Translations under genes and position numbers: made by a program
The notes under the pieces: model-generated
The model's database searches: none
The model's input: only the letters and a program-made list of their open reading frames with translations
Told to the model about the DNA's origin: nothing
From: Sulfurimonas sp.
Lineage (GTDB): Bacteria > Campylobacterota > Campylobacteria > Campylobacterales > Sulfurimonadaceae
DNA length: 44,291 bases
Direction: 5' to 3'
NCBI RefSeq assembly: GCF_019429335.1
Contig: NZ_JAHYJB010000013.1
Span: 1 to 44,291 of the forward strand
Part shown: piece after piece, positions 9,915 to 18,655 of the stretch
How the letters are laid out: every line of letters starts with the position of its first letter
How positions within the stretch are numbered: position 1 is the stretch's first letter

Positions 9915-10550
9915 TTAATATGCTAGAGGTGTTTTTTTAACACGCTCGTCTTCATGTGGTGTAATTGCGCCAAAACCTTCAAACTCTAACTGAGTTCCGG
10001 CTTTCATCTTATCAAGCGGTGTGAGCATATCTTGATACATGATAAAGTGTTCTCTCTGGTCACTAGCGTTCTCATACTCGCCGCCATGCGTGATAGCAAG
10101 TTCAGGACAAACCTCTGCACAATATCCACAGAAGATGCAGCGACCAAGATTTATGCTGTACTCTGTCACCTCTTTGCGAGAGTTCTCATCAACTTTTGTA
10201 TCTATTCTGATACAGTTTGATATACATATTTTCTCACAAAGACCACACCCGATACAGCGCTCTGTATCTGACTCCCAGAGTCGCTTCATCTCATGAACCG
10301 CTCTGTATCTTGGACCGATAGGCATCTTCTCTTGAGGATACTGAACGGTATGAATGTCAAACTTTATCATCTCGCGCAGAACTACCCAAAGACCGACAAA
10401 CAGCTCGCCTCTTAGAGATCTTTGCACTACTCTTTTAAATTTGCCCCAGCCATCGACAGGATAGTCGGCTATATCAACCATATAGTAGTTGCTGTCTAAT
10501 TCCGTAACATTTCTACTGCTAAAATGTTCTTCTACATGTTCGTTATGCAT
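9915..10550 (-). CDS. nuoI: NADH-quinone oxidoreductase subunit I (2x[4Fe-4S])
   Basis: This 8-iron ferredoxin-like subunit of the complex I peripheral arm has two complete binding motifs, CIGCGLCEKICISNC and CIFCGYCAEVCPE, which bind clusters N6a and N6b and pass electrons to NuoB. It has about 211 residues with an N-terminal amphipathic region that lies on the membrane. A GTG at 10556 is in frame but touches the AGGGG site. The ATG at 10550 has correct spacing and is preferred. It begins 9 nt after nuoH. Confidence 0.95.
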   Translation of the reverse strand: MHNEHVEEHFSSRNVTELDSNYYMVDIADYPVDGWGKFKRVVQRSLRGELFVGLWVVLREMIKFDIHTVQYPQEKMPIGPRYRAVHEMKRLWESDTERCIGCGLCEKICISNCIRIDTKVDENSRKEVTEYSINLGRCIFCGYCAEVCPELAITHGGEYENASDQREHFIMYQDMLTPLDKMKAGTQLEFEGFGAITPHEDERVKKTPLAY

Positions 10551-10559
10551 ACTCACCCC

Positions 10560-11546
10560 TTACATCATTACTATACCGGTGATAACTATATTTATCACCG
10601 CTATTGGCATTAAAACTTTCCAACACAACCACATTAACTGGTCAGGTCTAACATCTGGCCAAGCCGCTCTTGTCCACAAGAAAAAGAAGAAGAAAAACGC
10701 AACTTTTCCAAGTAGCCCAAGTGCTCCAAGCAAGCTTCCGTCTCCATATCCGCCCAAGAAAACTAGAGAGATTACAAAAGAGATAAAGAACATGTTGGAA
10801 TACTCACCGATGGCGAAAAGTCCCCATCTCATGCCTGAGTACTCAGTTCCAAATCCGTCAATAATCTCATGGTCGTTTGCAACCAAGTGAAACGGCGTTC
10901 TTCCCGTCTCAGCAAAAGCTGCTATCCAAAAGAGGATAAACGCAACAGGCTGTGACCAGAGTATCCAGCTTGTAATTCCACCTGACTGATACTCGTTAAA
11001 GTCAATAAGTGAAAGTGAGCCAACCATCATAATCGGAGCCAAAATAGATAAGCCTGTTATAACCTCATAAGAGATAAACACCGCTGCACCGCGCGCAGCA
11101 GAGAGAAGTGCGAACTTGTTTGCAGAAGCCATACCGCCAAGAAGAGGACCGTATAGACCGACTCCCATAATTCCAAGAATATATAATATACCGATGTTGA
11201 TATCCGCAACTATCGGATGAACTTCGTATCCAAAAATCGTAAATGAAGGCAAAAATGGAATTGCGGCTGCCGCCATAAATGCAGTTGCAGCAGTTATTAC
11301 AGGTGCAATTTTAAAGATGCGTCCAACTACGTTTGTCGGAACAATATCCTCTTTTGTAAAGAGCTTGATACCATCCGCAGCAACCTGCAAGAGCCCAAAA
11401 GGACCGACAATCATAGGCCCAAGACGGCGCTGCATAAACGCAAGAACTTTTCTCTCAAAATATGTTCCGATTCCCGCTAATGCAGAAAATATAAGTAAAA
11501 TAACGATTATTTTAATAACCGTCTCTATTAAATATGCTGTTTCCAT
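10560..11546 (-). CDS. nuoH: NADH-quinone oxidoreductase subunit H
   Basis: This 328-residue membrane subunit forms the quinone-binding chamber with NuoB and NuoD. It shows FERKVLAFMQRRLGP near the N-terminus, FALLSAARGAAVFISYEV, and the acidic loop AETGRTPFHLVANDHEIIDG with FGTEYSGMRWGLF, all typical. Eight or nine membrane helices are visible. A run of phenylalanines (about residues 284-290) lies in a late helix before LWTRAAWPDVRPDQLM, which is a family motif. It sits 3 nt after nuoG. Confidence 0.96.
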   Translation of the reverse strand: METAYLIETVIKIIVILLIFSALAGIGTYFERKVLAFMQRRLGPMIVGPFGLLQVAADGIKLFTKEDIVPTNVVGRIFKIAPVITAATAFMAAAAIPFLPSFTIFGYEVHPIVADINIGILYILGIMGVGLYGPLLGGMASANKFALLSAARGAAVFISYEVITGLSILAPIMMVGSLSLIDFNEYQSGGITSWILWSQPVAFILFWIAAFAETGRTPFHLVANDHEIIDGFGTEYSGMRWGLFAIGEYSNMFFISFVISLVFLGGYGDGSLLGALGLLGKVAFFFFFFLWTRAAWPDVRPDQLMWLCWKVLMPIAVINIVITGIVMM

Positions 11547-11549
11547 ATA

Positions 11550-14036
11550 TTACACCTTTTCTATCGAAGCTGCCACAAAGCGGTAATCGCTAAAGAGAGC
11601 CTCTGAATTTAATTTAGAGTCAAATGTCGGCAACAGTACTATGTCACCGCTGATTTTATTGTCACTTACGATATTTGCTACAAGTTCGCCGCTTTGGCTT
11701 TTAACTCTCACGCTCTCTCCTTCGTTGAAATCAGATTTGCTTAAAAACTCTTCACTCATATAAACACCGCTCGCCTCATCAAGGTTTGTAGTTTTATAGG
11801 TAAATGGGGTGAACTGTCTAACAGGATTTGCCATATAGATAAGCGTTCCCTCCATTTTTTCGCAACTTATTGCAGCTACAGACTCATCGCCGCTCACAGC
11901 AACTGCTACGTTATCAAGAAGATATCCGCGATGTTCCGTGCCGTCATTGTCATAATGGTTCGGAAGGCTGTCAAACTCTCTGGTTTTAAAACCTTTGCTT
12001 GTCGGCAGCATCTTTGTATAATCAACAACCAGCTCAGCTTTTAAACCAAGTTCATTTGCGATATCGTTAAGCTCATATCCCTTATATCCGATTGCCGCAT
12101 TTGTAGGATTGACTCTTTTGTTGATGCTTGTAAGAGTTCCCTCCTGCTGATTGATTGCAGGCATATCCAAATCGCCATCACCAAGTGCCGAGAGAGTAAA
12201 ATCTCCCTTAGTGTTATAACCGATTGCATACGAGCCGGCTTCATCATCAAGTTCACAGATAAGTGAGACGCCAAGCGAATTTGTTAAAGCAGGTATCATC
12301 ACAAGCTCAAATGCGCTGTATTTTTCAATCAACGCCAAAAGACGAGCAAGATTTTTTGAGTTTGGATGAGTGTATAGGTCAGCTCCTGCAATTAAAACAA
12401 AGCTCTCCTTCTTTGCAAGGTTCTTCTCCAAATCTTCCATAAACTTCTCATCAGCTCCCAAAATATCTAAAAGACGGTTATCATCTACTACAACCTCTTT
12501 GGTGATTTTTTTGGGAACCATTTTCTTCTTCTCTTCTTCTACCTCTTCCTCTTCGCCGCTCTCTTCGTTTTTCTTCATAACTTTAACTATTTCGGTAACC
12601 TCTTCTTTGATTATCTCTTCGAGAGCTACAGTTTTTTGCGAGTGAAACGATGCAAGATACGAAACTATCTCTGAGGGAAGTTTCTCTTTGTCTGCAAACA
12701 GGTCAAGAATCAGATAAAGCACAGCCTCTTCTTGAAGCGGAGCGTGATACATAGTCATTATGCTCTTGCCAAGTCCCTCTATAATAGGGTCTTTTACAGG
12801 ATGAAAATAAAGACCCGCGCCCTTGTTTACCGTCACGGAGTTGTTTAGCGCATAGCGCGCATTTGGATTGTCGCTTTTTAATGCAGCTCCAACCGAGATA
12901 ACAAAGTTTGCGTTGTGAGTAGCTTCAAGATCGTAACCGTATAGTTTAGTTCCGCTTACTTGACTGTAATCATTTAAAAATGTCTGGAACGCTTTTGCTT
13001 CACTGTTTACAAGCTTGTAGCCGAACTTCTCTTTTAGCTTTTGAAGAACTAAAGCCTCTTCGTTTGTGATAGTAGAAGTAAACTTGATAGTGTCTGCTTT
13101 TTTAAATGCCTCTAGAGCTTTTGAAAATGCTGCCGTATCTTTTGCTTCAACTCTGTTTTGATAATCAAAGCCGTATCTCCCCGCACCGCAAAGAGAGACA
13201 TAGTTCCACTCATTCATCACGCGGTAGATTTTATCATCCGTATTGTCGATGCCGGTATGTTTAACGTCGTAGCTTATTTGGCAACCCGCTGAACAGTGTC
13301 CGCATGTTGCAGGAATTTGCTTAAGTTCCCACGCATTTGAGGTATATATAAAATGTGTATCAACAAGCGCTCCGACAGGACAAACAGCAGCACATTCGCC
13401 GCAGCTTGTACAATCAAGCATCTCTTCGCCGCTTGTCAAACCGATAAGAGATTTGTTAAGTTTGTTCCACATCGCGTAAGCATCTTTTGGCATACTCTCT
13501 TTGTACTCTGCCTCAAGTGCATCGGCACCGCGCGGCACAGTTTTAAGCGAGTTGTCGCCTATCATATCTTTACATGCAGTAACACATCTTTCACAGACGA
13601 TACAAAGACCCGGATTGTAGTGAATATGTCCCCAGTCTATATCTTTTCTGTTTACATCTTTCACCGCATAGTTCTGAGCATCAACGCCCATCTCTAATGT
13701 ATAGTTTTGAAGTTCGCATTCGCCGGACTGGTCACAAACGCCGCACTGAAGAGGATGGTTTACGTCATAAACCTCCATAATCGCACGGCGCTCTTTTATG
13801 ATATTTTCAGTCGAAGTCGTAATGTTCATCCCCTCTTTTGATTTCGCATTACAAGCATAAACCTGCTTGCCATCAGCCTCAACAAGACAAAGACGACATG
13901 CAAGTGTCGGACTGCATCTTGTCAAATAGCAAATTGCAGGTATAAAGATATCGTTTGCACGGGCAGCATTTAATATATACTCGCCCTCTTGCGTCTGTAT
14001 CTCTTTTCCGTCAATGTTTATACTGATTTTATTCAT
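11550..14036 (-). CDS. nuoG: NADH-quinone oxidoreductase subunit G, first paralogue
   Basis: This 828-residue iron-sulfur subunit has ligands for [2Fe-2S] N1b at Cys36, 47, 50, 62; a His94-Cys98-Cys101-Cys107 set for N5; two four-cysteine sets at 145-155 and 209-219; and a further set Cys245, 248, 252 and 283, the N7 position. The molybdopterin-oxidoreductase-like part follows. Length is close to Campylobacter NuoG. A strongly charged stretch at about 473-520 (including EESGEEEEVEEEKKK) is absent from the second paralogue and looks like a flexible insert. It overlaps the upstream nuoG-like gene by 4 nt. It probably carries electrons from the input module to NuoI. Confidence 0.93.
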   Translation of the reverse strand: MNKISINIDGKEIQTQEGEYILNAARANDIFIPAICYLTRCSPTLACRLCLVEADGKQVYACNAKSKEGMNITTSTENIIKERRAIMEVYDVNHPLQCGVCDQSGECELQNYTLEMGVDAQNYAVKDVNRKDIDWGHIHYNPGLCIVCERCVTACKDMIGDNSLKTVPRGADALEAEYKESMPKDAYAMWNKLNKSLIGLTSGEEMLDCTSCGECAAVCPVGALVDTHFIYTSNAWELKQIPATCGHCSAGCQISYDVKHTGIDNTDDKIYRVMNEWNYVSLCGAGRYGFDYQNRVEAKDTAAFSKALEAFKKADTIKFTSTITNEEALVLQKLKEKFGYKLVNSEAKAFQTFLNDYSQVSGTKLYGYDLEATHNANFVISVGAALKSDNPNARYALNNSVTVNKGAGLYFHPVKDPIIEGLGKSIMTMYHAPLQEEAVLYLILDLFADKEKLPSEIVSYLASFHSQKTVALEEIIKEEVTEIVKVMKKNEESGEEEEVEEEKKKMVPKKITKEVVVDDNRLLDILGADEKFMEDLEKNLAKKESFVLIAGADLYTHPNSKNLARLLALIEKYSAFELVMIPALTNSLGVSLICELDDEAGSYAIGYNTKGDFTLSALGDGDLDMPAINQQEGTLTSINKRVNPTNAAIGYKGYELNDIANELGLKAELVVDYTKMLPTSKGFKTREFDSLPNHYDNDGTEHRGYLLDNVAVAVSGDESVAAISCEKMEGTLIYMANPVRQFTPFTYKTTNLDEASGVYMSEEFLSKSDFNEGESVRVKSQSGELVANIVSDNKISGDIVLLPTFDSKLNSEALFSDYRFVAASIEKV

Positions 14037-16288
14037 TGCACCACTCTCACTATTTTGGATTTTTCAAATCTATATCTGCTAGCATCCACGCTTATATCAA
14101 ATGTAGGATTTAGAGCTACAGTTCCTTTGAGTTCACCATCTATCTTAAACTCTCTTTGGATTGTTTCTCCTGCAAAGCTTATCTCGACTTTATCTCCGTC
14201 TTCAATTCTAGCAGCAACAGCAAACTGCACAGAACCCAGAAGATAGCTCTCACGAGGTAGGTGCTCTCTCCTTAGAGTATAGTTGTTGAACTGAAGAACA
14301 GGGTCACAATGGTAGATAATAGTACCGTTGAACTCAGGCAGATCATCAAGCTCTTCAAGCTTGCCATCAGACTTACATGTAACTTCATCAAGCAGATAAC
14401 CGCGCTCATCATCTCCAAAAGGAGAGAGGAAGTTTTCCAGAGAATCAAACGCTACGCTCTTAAATCCTGCATTTTTATTTAACTCTAACGTGTAATCTAC
14501 AGTCTCTTCTTTATCAAGTCCAAACGCTTTAGCAATATCGTTTAGCGTATATCCATTAAACGATAAAGCAACGTTTGTAGGCACTACTCTGTTGTCTATG
14601 CTTACAAAAGTTCCCTCTTGCTGATTAAGCGAGGCAACTGCCAAATCTGCGCCTTCAAGTGATGAGATTACAAATTCTCCCCTTGCGTTGTATCCGACTA
14701 CGCCAGGGATATTCTCATCATATTCAAGTGTGTTTATAAGCGATACGCCAAGCGTATTTACATCGCGAGGAACAATTACTAAAGCAAAATCGCTGTACTT
14801 CTCTATAAGTGCGGCAAGTTTTGCTATATTGCTTGCTCTCTCATGAGCGATAAGGTCATTTCCGATTATAAGAGTTCGTTTTTTTGCTCTTGCAAATGAT
14901 TTCATCATAAAAGAGAGCTCCTCTTCGCCGATGTTTGTCTCAGCGTATAGGTAACCAAAATCAAGCTCGTCAAAGAACTCTTTCTCGCTCTCATCCAAAT
15001 CTGCATCCTGAAGTATAGTGTGAGCAAGAAGCGCCATAACGCCCTCTTCAGTTCCTACTTCATACTTCATAAACTGCGTAGCCGTATTTTGCATAAGCGT
15101 ATCTTCCATAGGATGCGCATAAACTATCTTTGCACCGTTATGTTTTGAAGCGGTTGTCATGGCGTATCTTACACCAGGATTGTCGGTAGCTATTCTGCTG
15201 CCTATTATTATCAGGGAATCTGATTGTTTGATGGCATCAAGCGAGCCGCTATGGTGAAGTTTTCCGCTTACAGAGCTGTAAGCTCTCATAAACTCACCAA
15301 AGACTCTTGCATCTTCGTTAAAGAGCTTGATTCCCAGCTTCTCTTTTAAAAGCTCTAAAATATGAGCCTCTTCGTTTGTTATCATAGAAGAAAAACGTAT
15401 AGCTTTTGCATTTTTAAGAGCCTCTATTGCTCTGTTAAATGCAGCTTCATCACTATTTTCTCTGTTCTCAAAATCAAAACCGAAACGTCCCGCTCCGCAA
15501 AGTGAACTAAATTCAAAGTTGTTTTTAACTCTAAATATCTCATCCGCGCCGTTGATAGAGCTGTGTCTTGTCTCATACTCAAGAGGGCATCCAGCCGAAC
15601 AGTGCACACACGTTGCAGGAATGCGATCAAGCTCCCAAGCGTTTGCTCTGTATTTAAAACCGCTGCTAGTCAGTGCGCCGACAGGACAAACCGCGATACA
15701 CTCTCCGCAGAATGTACAGTCAAGAGTTTCGCTGTTCTTTGGAATAATAGTCGAGCTGTATCCGCCGAATTTTACCTCGATTGCGTCATCACCGATAACC
15801 TCATTACATACATGTACACACTTCTCACACATAATGCAGAGTGAAGGTTCATAGTCTATCAATCCCCAATGTTGTGTAGGACGAAGCTGGTCGCGAGCTG
15901 AGAAGTTTTGGCGCTCTACGTTAAACTCTAAAGTTTTATTTTGTAGGTCGCACTCTCCTGATTTGTCGCAAACACCGCACTCTAGTGGATGATTAACATC
16001 ATAAAGTTTCATGATGTTTGTTCTCTCATTTTGAAGAGTGTCATTGTTTGTGATAATCTCCACGCCCTCAGTAGGAGGAGTGTTACAGCTAAGAATAAAA
16101 CCCTCCGCCCCCTCAGCTTCAACAACACACATGCGGCAAGATGCGCACGGAGTAGTTTTAGAGATATAACACATAGTAGGGATATAGATGCCGTTTTTGC
16201 GCGCTACAGTTAAAATAGTCTCGCCTTTTTGCGCCTCTACAGAGATACCGTCAATTTTAAAATTAATCAATTTATTCATCTCCTTCAT
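14033..16288 (-). CDS. NuoG-like subunit, second paralogue
   Basis: This 751-residue protein repeats the whole NuoG design: Cys40, 51, 54, 68 for [2Fe-2S]; His100 with Cys104, 107, 113; four-cysteine sets at 151-161 and 191-201; and the N7-type set Cys227, 230, 234, 264. Its later part shares LNQQEGTF, RVVPTN and GYTLNDIA with its neighbour, so the two arose by tandem duplication. It lacks the acidic insert of the other copy. Either both sit in one complex, extending the cluster chain, or they serve alternative forms. A second ATG at 16279 gives MNKLINFKIDG, which lines up with the start of the paralogue and may be the real start. Confidence 0.9.
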   Translation of the reverse strand: MKEMNKLINFKIDGISVEAQKGETILTVARKNGIYIPTMCYISKTTPCASCRMCVVEAEGAEGFILSCNTPPTEGVEIITNNDTLQNERTNIMKLYDVNHPLECGVCDKSGECDLQNKTLEFNVERQNFSARDQLRPTQHWGLIDYEPSLCIMCEKCVHVCNEVIGDDAIEVKFGGYSSTIIPKNSETLDCTFCGECIAVCPVGALTSSGFKYRANAWELDRIPATCVHCSAGCPLEYETRHSSINGADEIFRVKNNFEFSSLCGAGRFGFDFENRENSDEAAFNRAIEALKNAKAIRFSSMITNEEAHILELLKEKLGIKLFNEDARVFGEFMRAYSSVSGKLHHSGSLDAIKQSDSLIIIGSRIATDNPGVRYAMTTASKHNGAKIVYAHPMEDTLMQNTATQFMKYEVGTEEGVMALLAHTILQDADLDESEKEFFDELDFGYLYAETNIGEEELSFMMKSFARAKKRTLIIGNDLIAHERASNIAKLAALIEKYSDFALVIVPRDVNTLGVSLINTLEYDENIPGVVGYNARGEFVISSLEGADLAVASLNQQEGTFVSIDNRVVPTNVALSFNGYTLNDIAKAFGLDKEETVDYTLELNKNAGFKSVAFDSLENFLSPFGDDERGYLLDEVTCKSDGKLEELDDLPEFNGTIIYHCDPVLQFNNYTLRREHLPRESYLLGSVQFAVAARIEDGDKVEISFAGETIQREFKIDGELKGTVALNPTFDISVDASRYRFEKSKIVRVVQ

Positions 16289-16291
16289 CCT

Positions 16292-18325
16292 CTACGCCTG
16301 TACCATCGCGATATAGTAACAACGCATACAGCGCTGGGCTTCGCTCATGGCCTCTTCTTGAGTAAAGCCCAGCTTTACCTCTTTGTTGTTATGTTTTCTA
16401 TCATCAACATCAAGTACCGTAGAGTGCTCTCTAGCAACACCTTTTAACCAGCCTGTAATCTTCTCTTTCTTGTCATAAACGCGAAGCTTTCTTAAGTGGT
16501 CTTCCATAATCTCATCGTCACTTAAACTAACCTCGCCACTCTGAACATAGCGAGCCATAACTGAAGCTGCACGTTTTGCCTGACCTACCGCATTTACAAT
16601 AGTCATCGGGCCGTATTCACAATCACCTGAAGCAAAAATGCCCTTGCGCGATGTCATATAATCCTTGCCGTTTGTCTTGATAGTAGCCCAAGAGGTCTTC
16701 TCAATCTCCCACTCTTGGGGGAGAAGTTCAAGGTCAGCCGACTGAGAAACCGCAGGGATAATATAGTCAGCCTCTATTTCATAAGAAGCACCCTCGATTT
16801 TTACAAGCTCTGCACGTCCTCCGTTTGGATTAGGAACCAGTTCAAACTTGTCTACCAAAAGAGATTTTAAGATATTATCTTCATCTCTCATCTGTGCAAC
16901 TGCAGAGTGGAAAAGAAACTCTACGCCCTCTTCAACAGCCTCGCGGTACTCTTCATAGGTAGTATTTTTAATAATTGTTTTTTCATCTCTGCGGTAAATC
17001 ATATAAACTTTTTTCGCATTAGCGCGGATTGCACAGCGAACAACGTCCATAGATGTAAAACCGCCGCCGACACACACAAGAGTTTTACCTGTTAAATCAA
17101 CATAATCAGTTGTTAAAAGATTCTCTTCCTGCTCAGCTTTTGTGATTGTATAGCCATACTTCTCATAAAGATTTACCTTGTCCAAAAAGTCGATTGCACC
17201 CCAATAGCCTTTTATTTCAGCTCTCTCGTTATCACAATATACTTTTTTAGAGATTCTTGTACCCGTTGCAACCATTGTCGCATCATACTCGCTCTCAAAT
17301 CTTCTCATATCATCGGCGTTGATTTTAGAGTTTACTAAAAAATTAACACCCATATCTTTGACACACTCAATATCTTTGTTATATTTGTCAATCGGCATTC
17401 TGTATTCAGGGACACCTACTGCAACTTCCCCGCCAAGCACCGGAAGCTCTTCGTAAACATCAACTTCTATGCCCTCAGCCGCAAGATAGTAGGCGGTTGT
17501 AAGACCCGCAGGACCAGCGCCGATAACGGCAACTCTTTTGCCGATGCTTGATTTTTTCTCCATAGGATGGAAGAAATCATATCCATGATCAGTCTCCCAA
17601 TCGGCACCTAAACGCTTAAGCGACATAATCGATATCGGCTCATCAAGATTACTTCTGCGACAAGCCTCTTCACAAGGATGAGGACAGACACGTCCGCAAA
17701 CATGTGCAAGCGGCATAGTCTGGCGGGTAGCCATAAGAGAGTCGTCCATTCTAAGGTCTCTTACTCCCTCAATATATGCAGGAATATCTACATGTGAAGG
17801 ACAAGCATCAGAACATGGCGATGTTATTTTTGCAATGTAACCTATTGTCTCATGATAGTGCTTTGAGGGCTTTTGCTTATCTATACACTCCAAAAACACA
17901 TCTTCAAAGTGCGTCATCAGATCAATAATAGGGTTTGGAACAGTTTTTCCAATCTCGCATTTTGAAGTTATCTGCATACTTTTGCCGATCTCTTTTAAAT
18001 GGTCCAAATCAGCTCTGCTTCCCTCACCGCGTGCAATCTTGTCAAGCTGGTCATATAGAATTCTGCCTCCCCAACGCCCAGGCGCACATCTTCCGCATGC
18101 CTCAGAGTACTCTTGATACTGCGCAGCGTACTCCATTGCAAGACGGATAACATCTACGTTTTCATCAAAAAGCGCAACTCCGTCCCAGCCTATAAAAGCT
18201 TTTGATTCGCGGTGGCTGTCATATTGTGCCGGCAGGTTATAGGCTGACTCTTTCCACTCCTCTGCAGGCGTGTTAATATTGTTGACAAACTCGCCATTCC
18301 AAGTAGAAAAATATACTTTGCTCAA
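16292..18325 (-). CDS. NuoF-tail/GltD-like FAD oxidoreductase of complex I
   Basis: This 677-residue fusion sits where nuoF should be. Residues about 60-140 match only the C-terminal N3-cluster bundle of NuoF (ACGRCAPGRWGG at 76-87, then SKCEIGK at 121-127). The third cysteine of the usual motif is Gly83, while Cys77, Cys80 and Cys123 remain. Residues 165-225 carry the glutamate synthase small-subunit cluster motifs (Cys171, 175, 210, 214, 218, 222). FAD binds at GAGPAG (269-274) and a second nucleotide site is GGG at 420-422, followed by YRR (444-446), which suggests NADPH. A C-terminal CMRC pair is at 666-669. The FMN/NADH domain of NuoF is absent. It starts at TTG with AGGA upstream. It probably feeds electrons to the NuoG pair; the donor is unknown. 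Confidence 0.85.
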   Translation of the reverse strand: MSKVYFSTWNGEFVNNINTPAEEWKESAYNLPAQYDSHRESKAFIGWDGVALFDENVDVIRLAMEYAAQYQEYSEACGRCAPGRWGGRILYDQLDKIARGEGSRADLDHLKEIGKSMQITSKCEIGKTVPNPIIDLMTHFEDVFLECIDKQKPSKHYHETIGYIAKITSPCSDACPSHVDIPAYIEGVRDLRMDDSLMATRQTMPLAHVCGRVCPHPCEEACRRSNLDEPISIMSLKRLGADWETDHGYDFFHPMEKKSSIGKRVAVIGAGPAGLTTAYYLAAEGIEVDVYEELPVLGGEVAVGVPEYRMPIDKYNKDIECVKDMGVNFLVNSKINADDMRRFESEYDATMVATGTRISKKVYCDNERAEIKGYWGAIDFLDKVNLYEKYGYTITKAEQEENLLTTDYVDLTGKTLVCVGGGFTSMDVVRCAIRANAKKVYMIYRRDEKTIIKNTTYEEYREAVEEGVEFLFHSAVAQMRDEDNILKSLLVDKFELVPNPNGGRAELVKIEGASYEIEADYIIPAVSQSADLELLPQEWEIEKTSWATIKTNGKDYMTSRKGIFASGDCEYGPMTIVNAVGQAKRAASVMARYVQSGEVSLSDDEIMEDHLRKLRVYDKKEKITGWLKGVAREHSTVLDVDDRKHNNKEVKLGFTQEEAMSEAQRCMRCYYIAMVQA

Positions 18326-18339
18326 AATTCAGATCCTGC

Positions 18340-18561
18340 TTATTTTTTTGTTACGATAGTCCAGTCGACTTCGTTGAATTTTAATGAGTTTAATAGCTCA
18401 TATCCACACTCTTTTACCAAATCCGCAGATCTCTGTATAGGCGAAAAATCACCGATTTCAAACAGAAAGATTGCAACTTCACCAGCTTTATGAGATGATA
18501 AAATCTCTCTCATTCTAGGCTCAAAATTATCTTTTAAATGTCTTAAATCATATCTTTTCAT
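18340..18561 (-). CDS. Small NuoE-substitute subunit (HP1264/Cj1575 type)
   Basis: This 73-residue protein starts MKRYDLRHLK and has no cysteine set of a [2Fe-2S] NuoE; only one cysteine (ECGYELL) is present. It occupies the position after nuoD that in Helicobacter and Campylobacter holds a small protein of similar size replacing NuoE. The identity is inferred from length, position and general resemblance. GGAG lies correctly before the ATG. It ends 14 nt before the flavoprotein, which fills the next slot. Confidence 0.7.
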   Translation of the reverse strand: MKRYDLRHLKDNFEPRMREILSSHKAGEVAIFLFEIGDFSPIQRSADLVKECGYELLNSLKFNEVDWTIVTKK

Positions 18562-18572
18562 ATATATCTCCT

Positions 18573-18599
18573 TTTACAAAGAAGTGAATTCTTTGCAAA
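18573..18599 (-). promoter_or_regulatory. Intra-operon hairpin before the NuoE-substitute
   Basis: The arms at 18573-18583 and 18589-18599 form an 11-bp stem (one G-U pair) with a five-base loop on the minus-strand transcript. It lies in the only sizeable gap of the nuo operon (94 nt) and ends directly before the ribosome site of the small subunit. It may stabilise or process the mRNA, or attenuate downstream genes. There is no U run after it. Confidence 0.45.
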
Positions 18600-18655
18600 A
18601 TTCCCCTCACTAAAGCTACATCTGACGATGAGAGAAATATTATTAAAATTTTTCA

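Noticed and set aside
12370..12645. Plus-strand frame of 91 residues, rich in Ser and Phe
   Set aside because: It is antisense to the Glu/Lys-rich insert of nuoG; its composition is fully explained by that.
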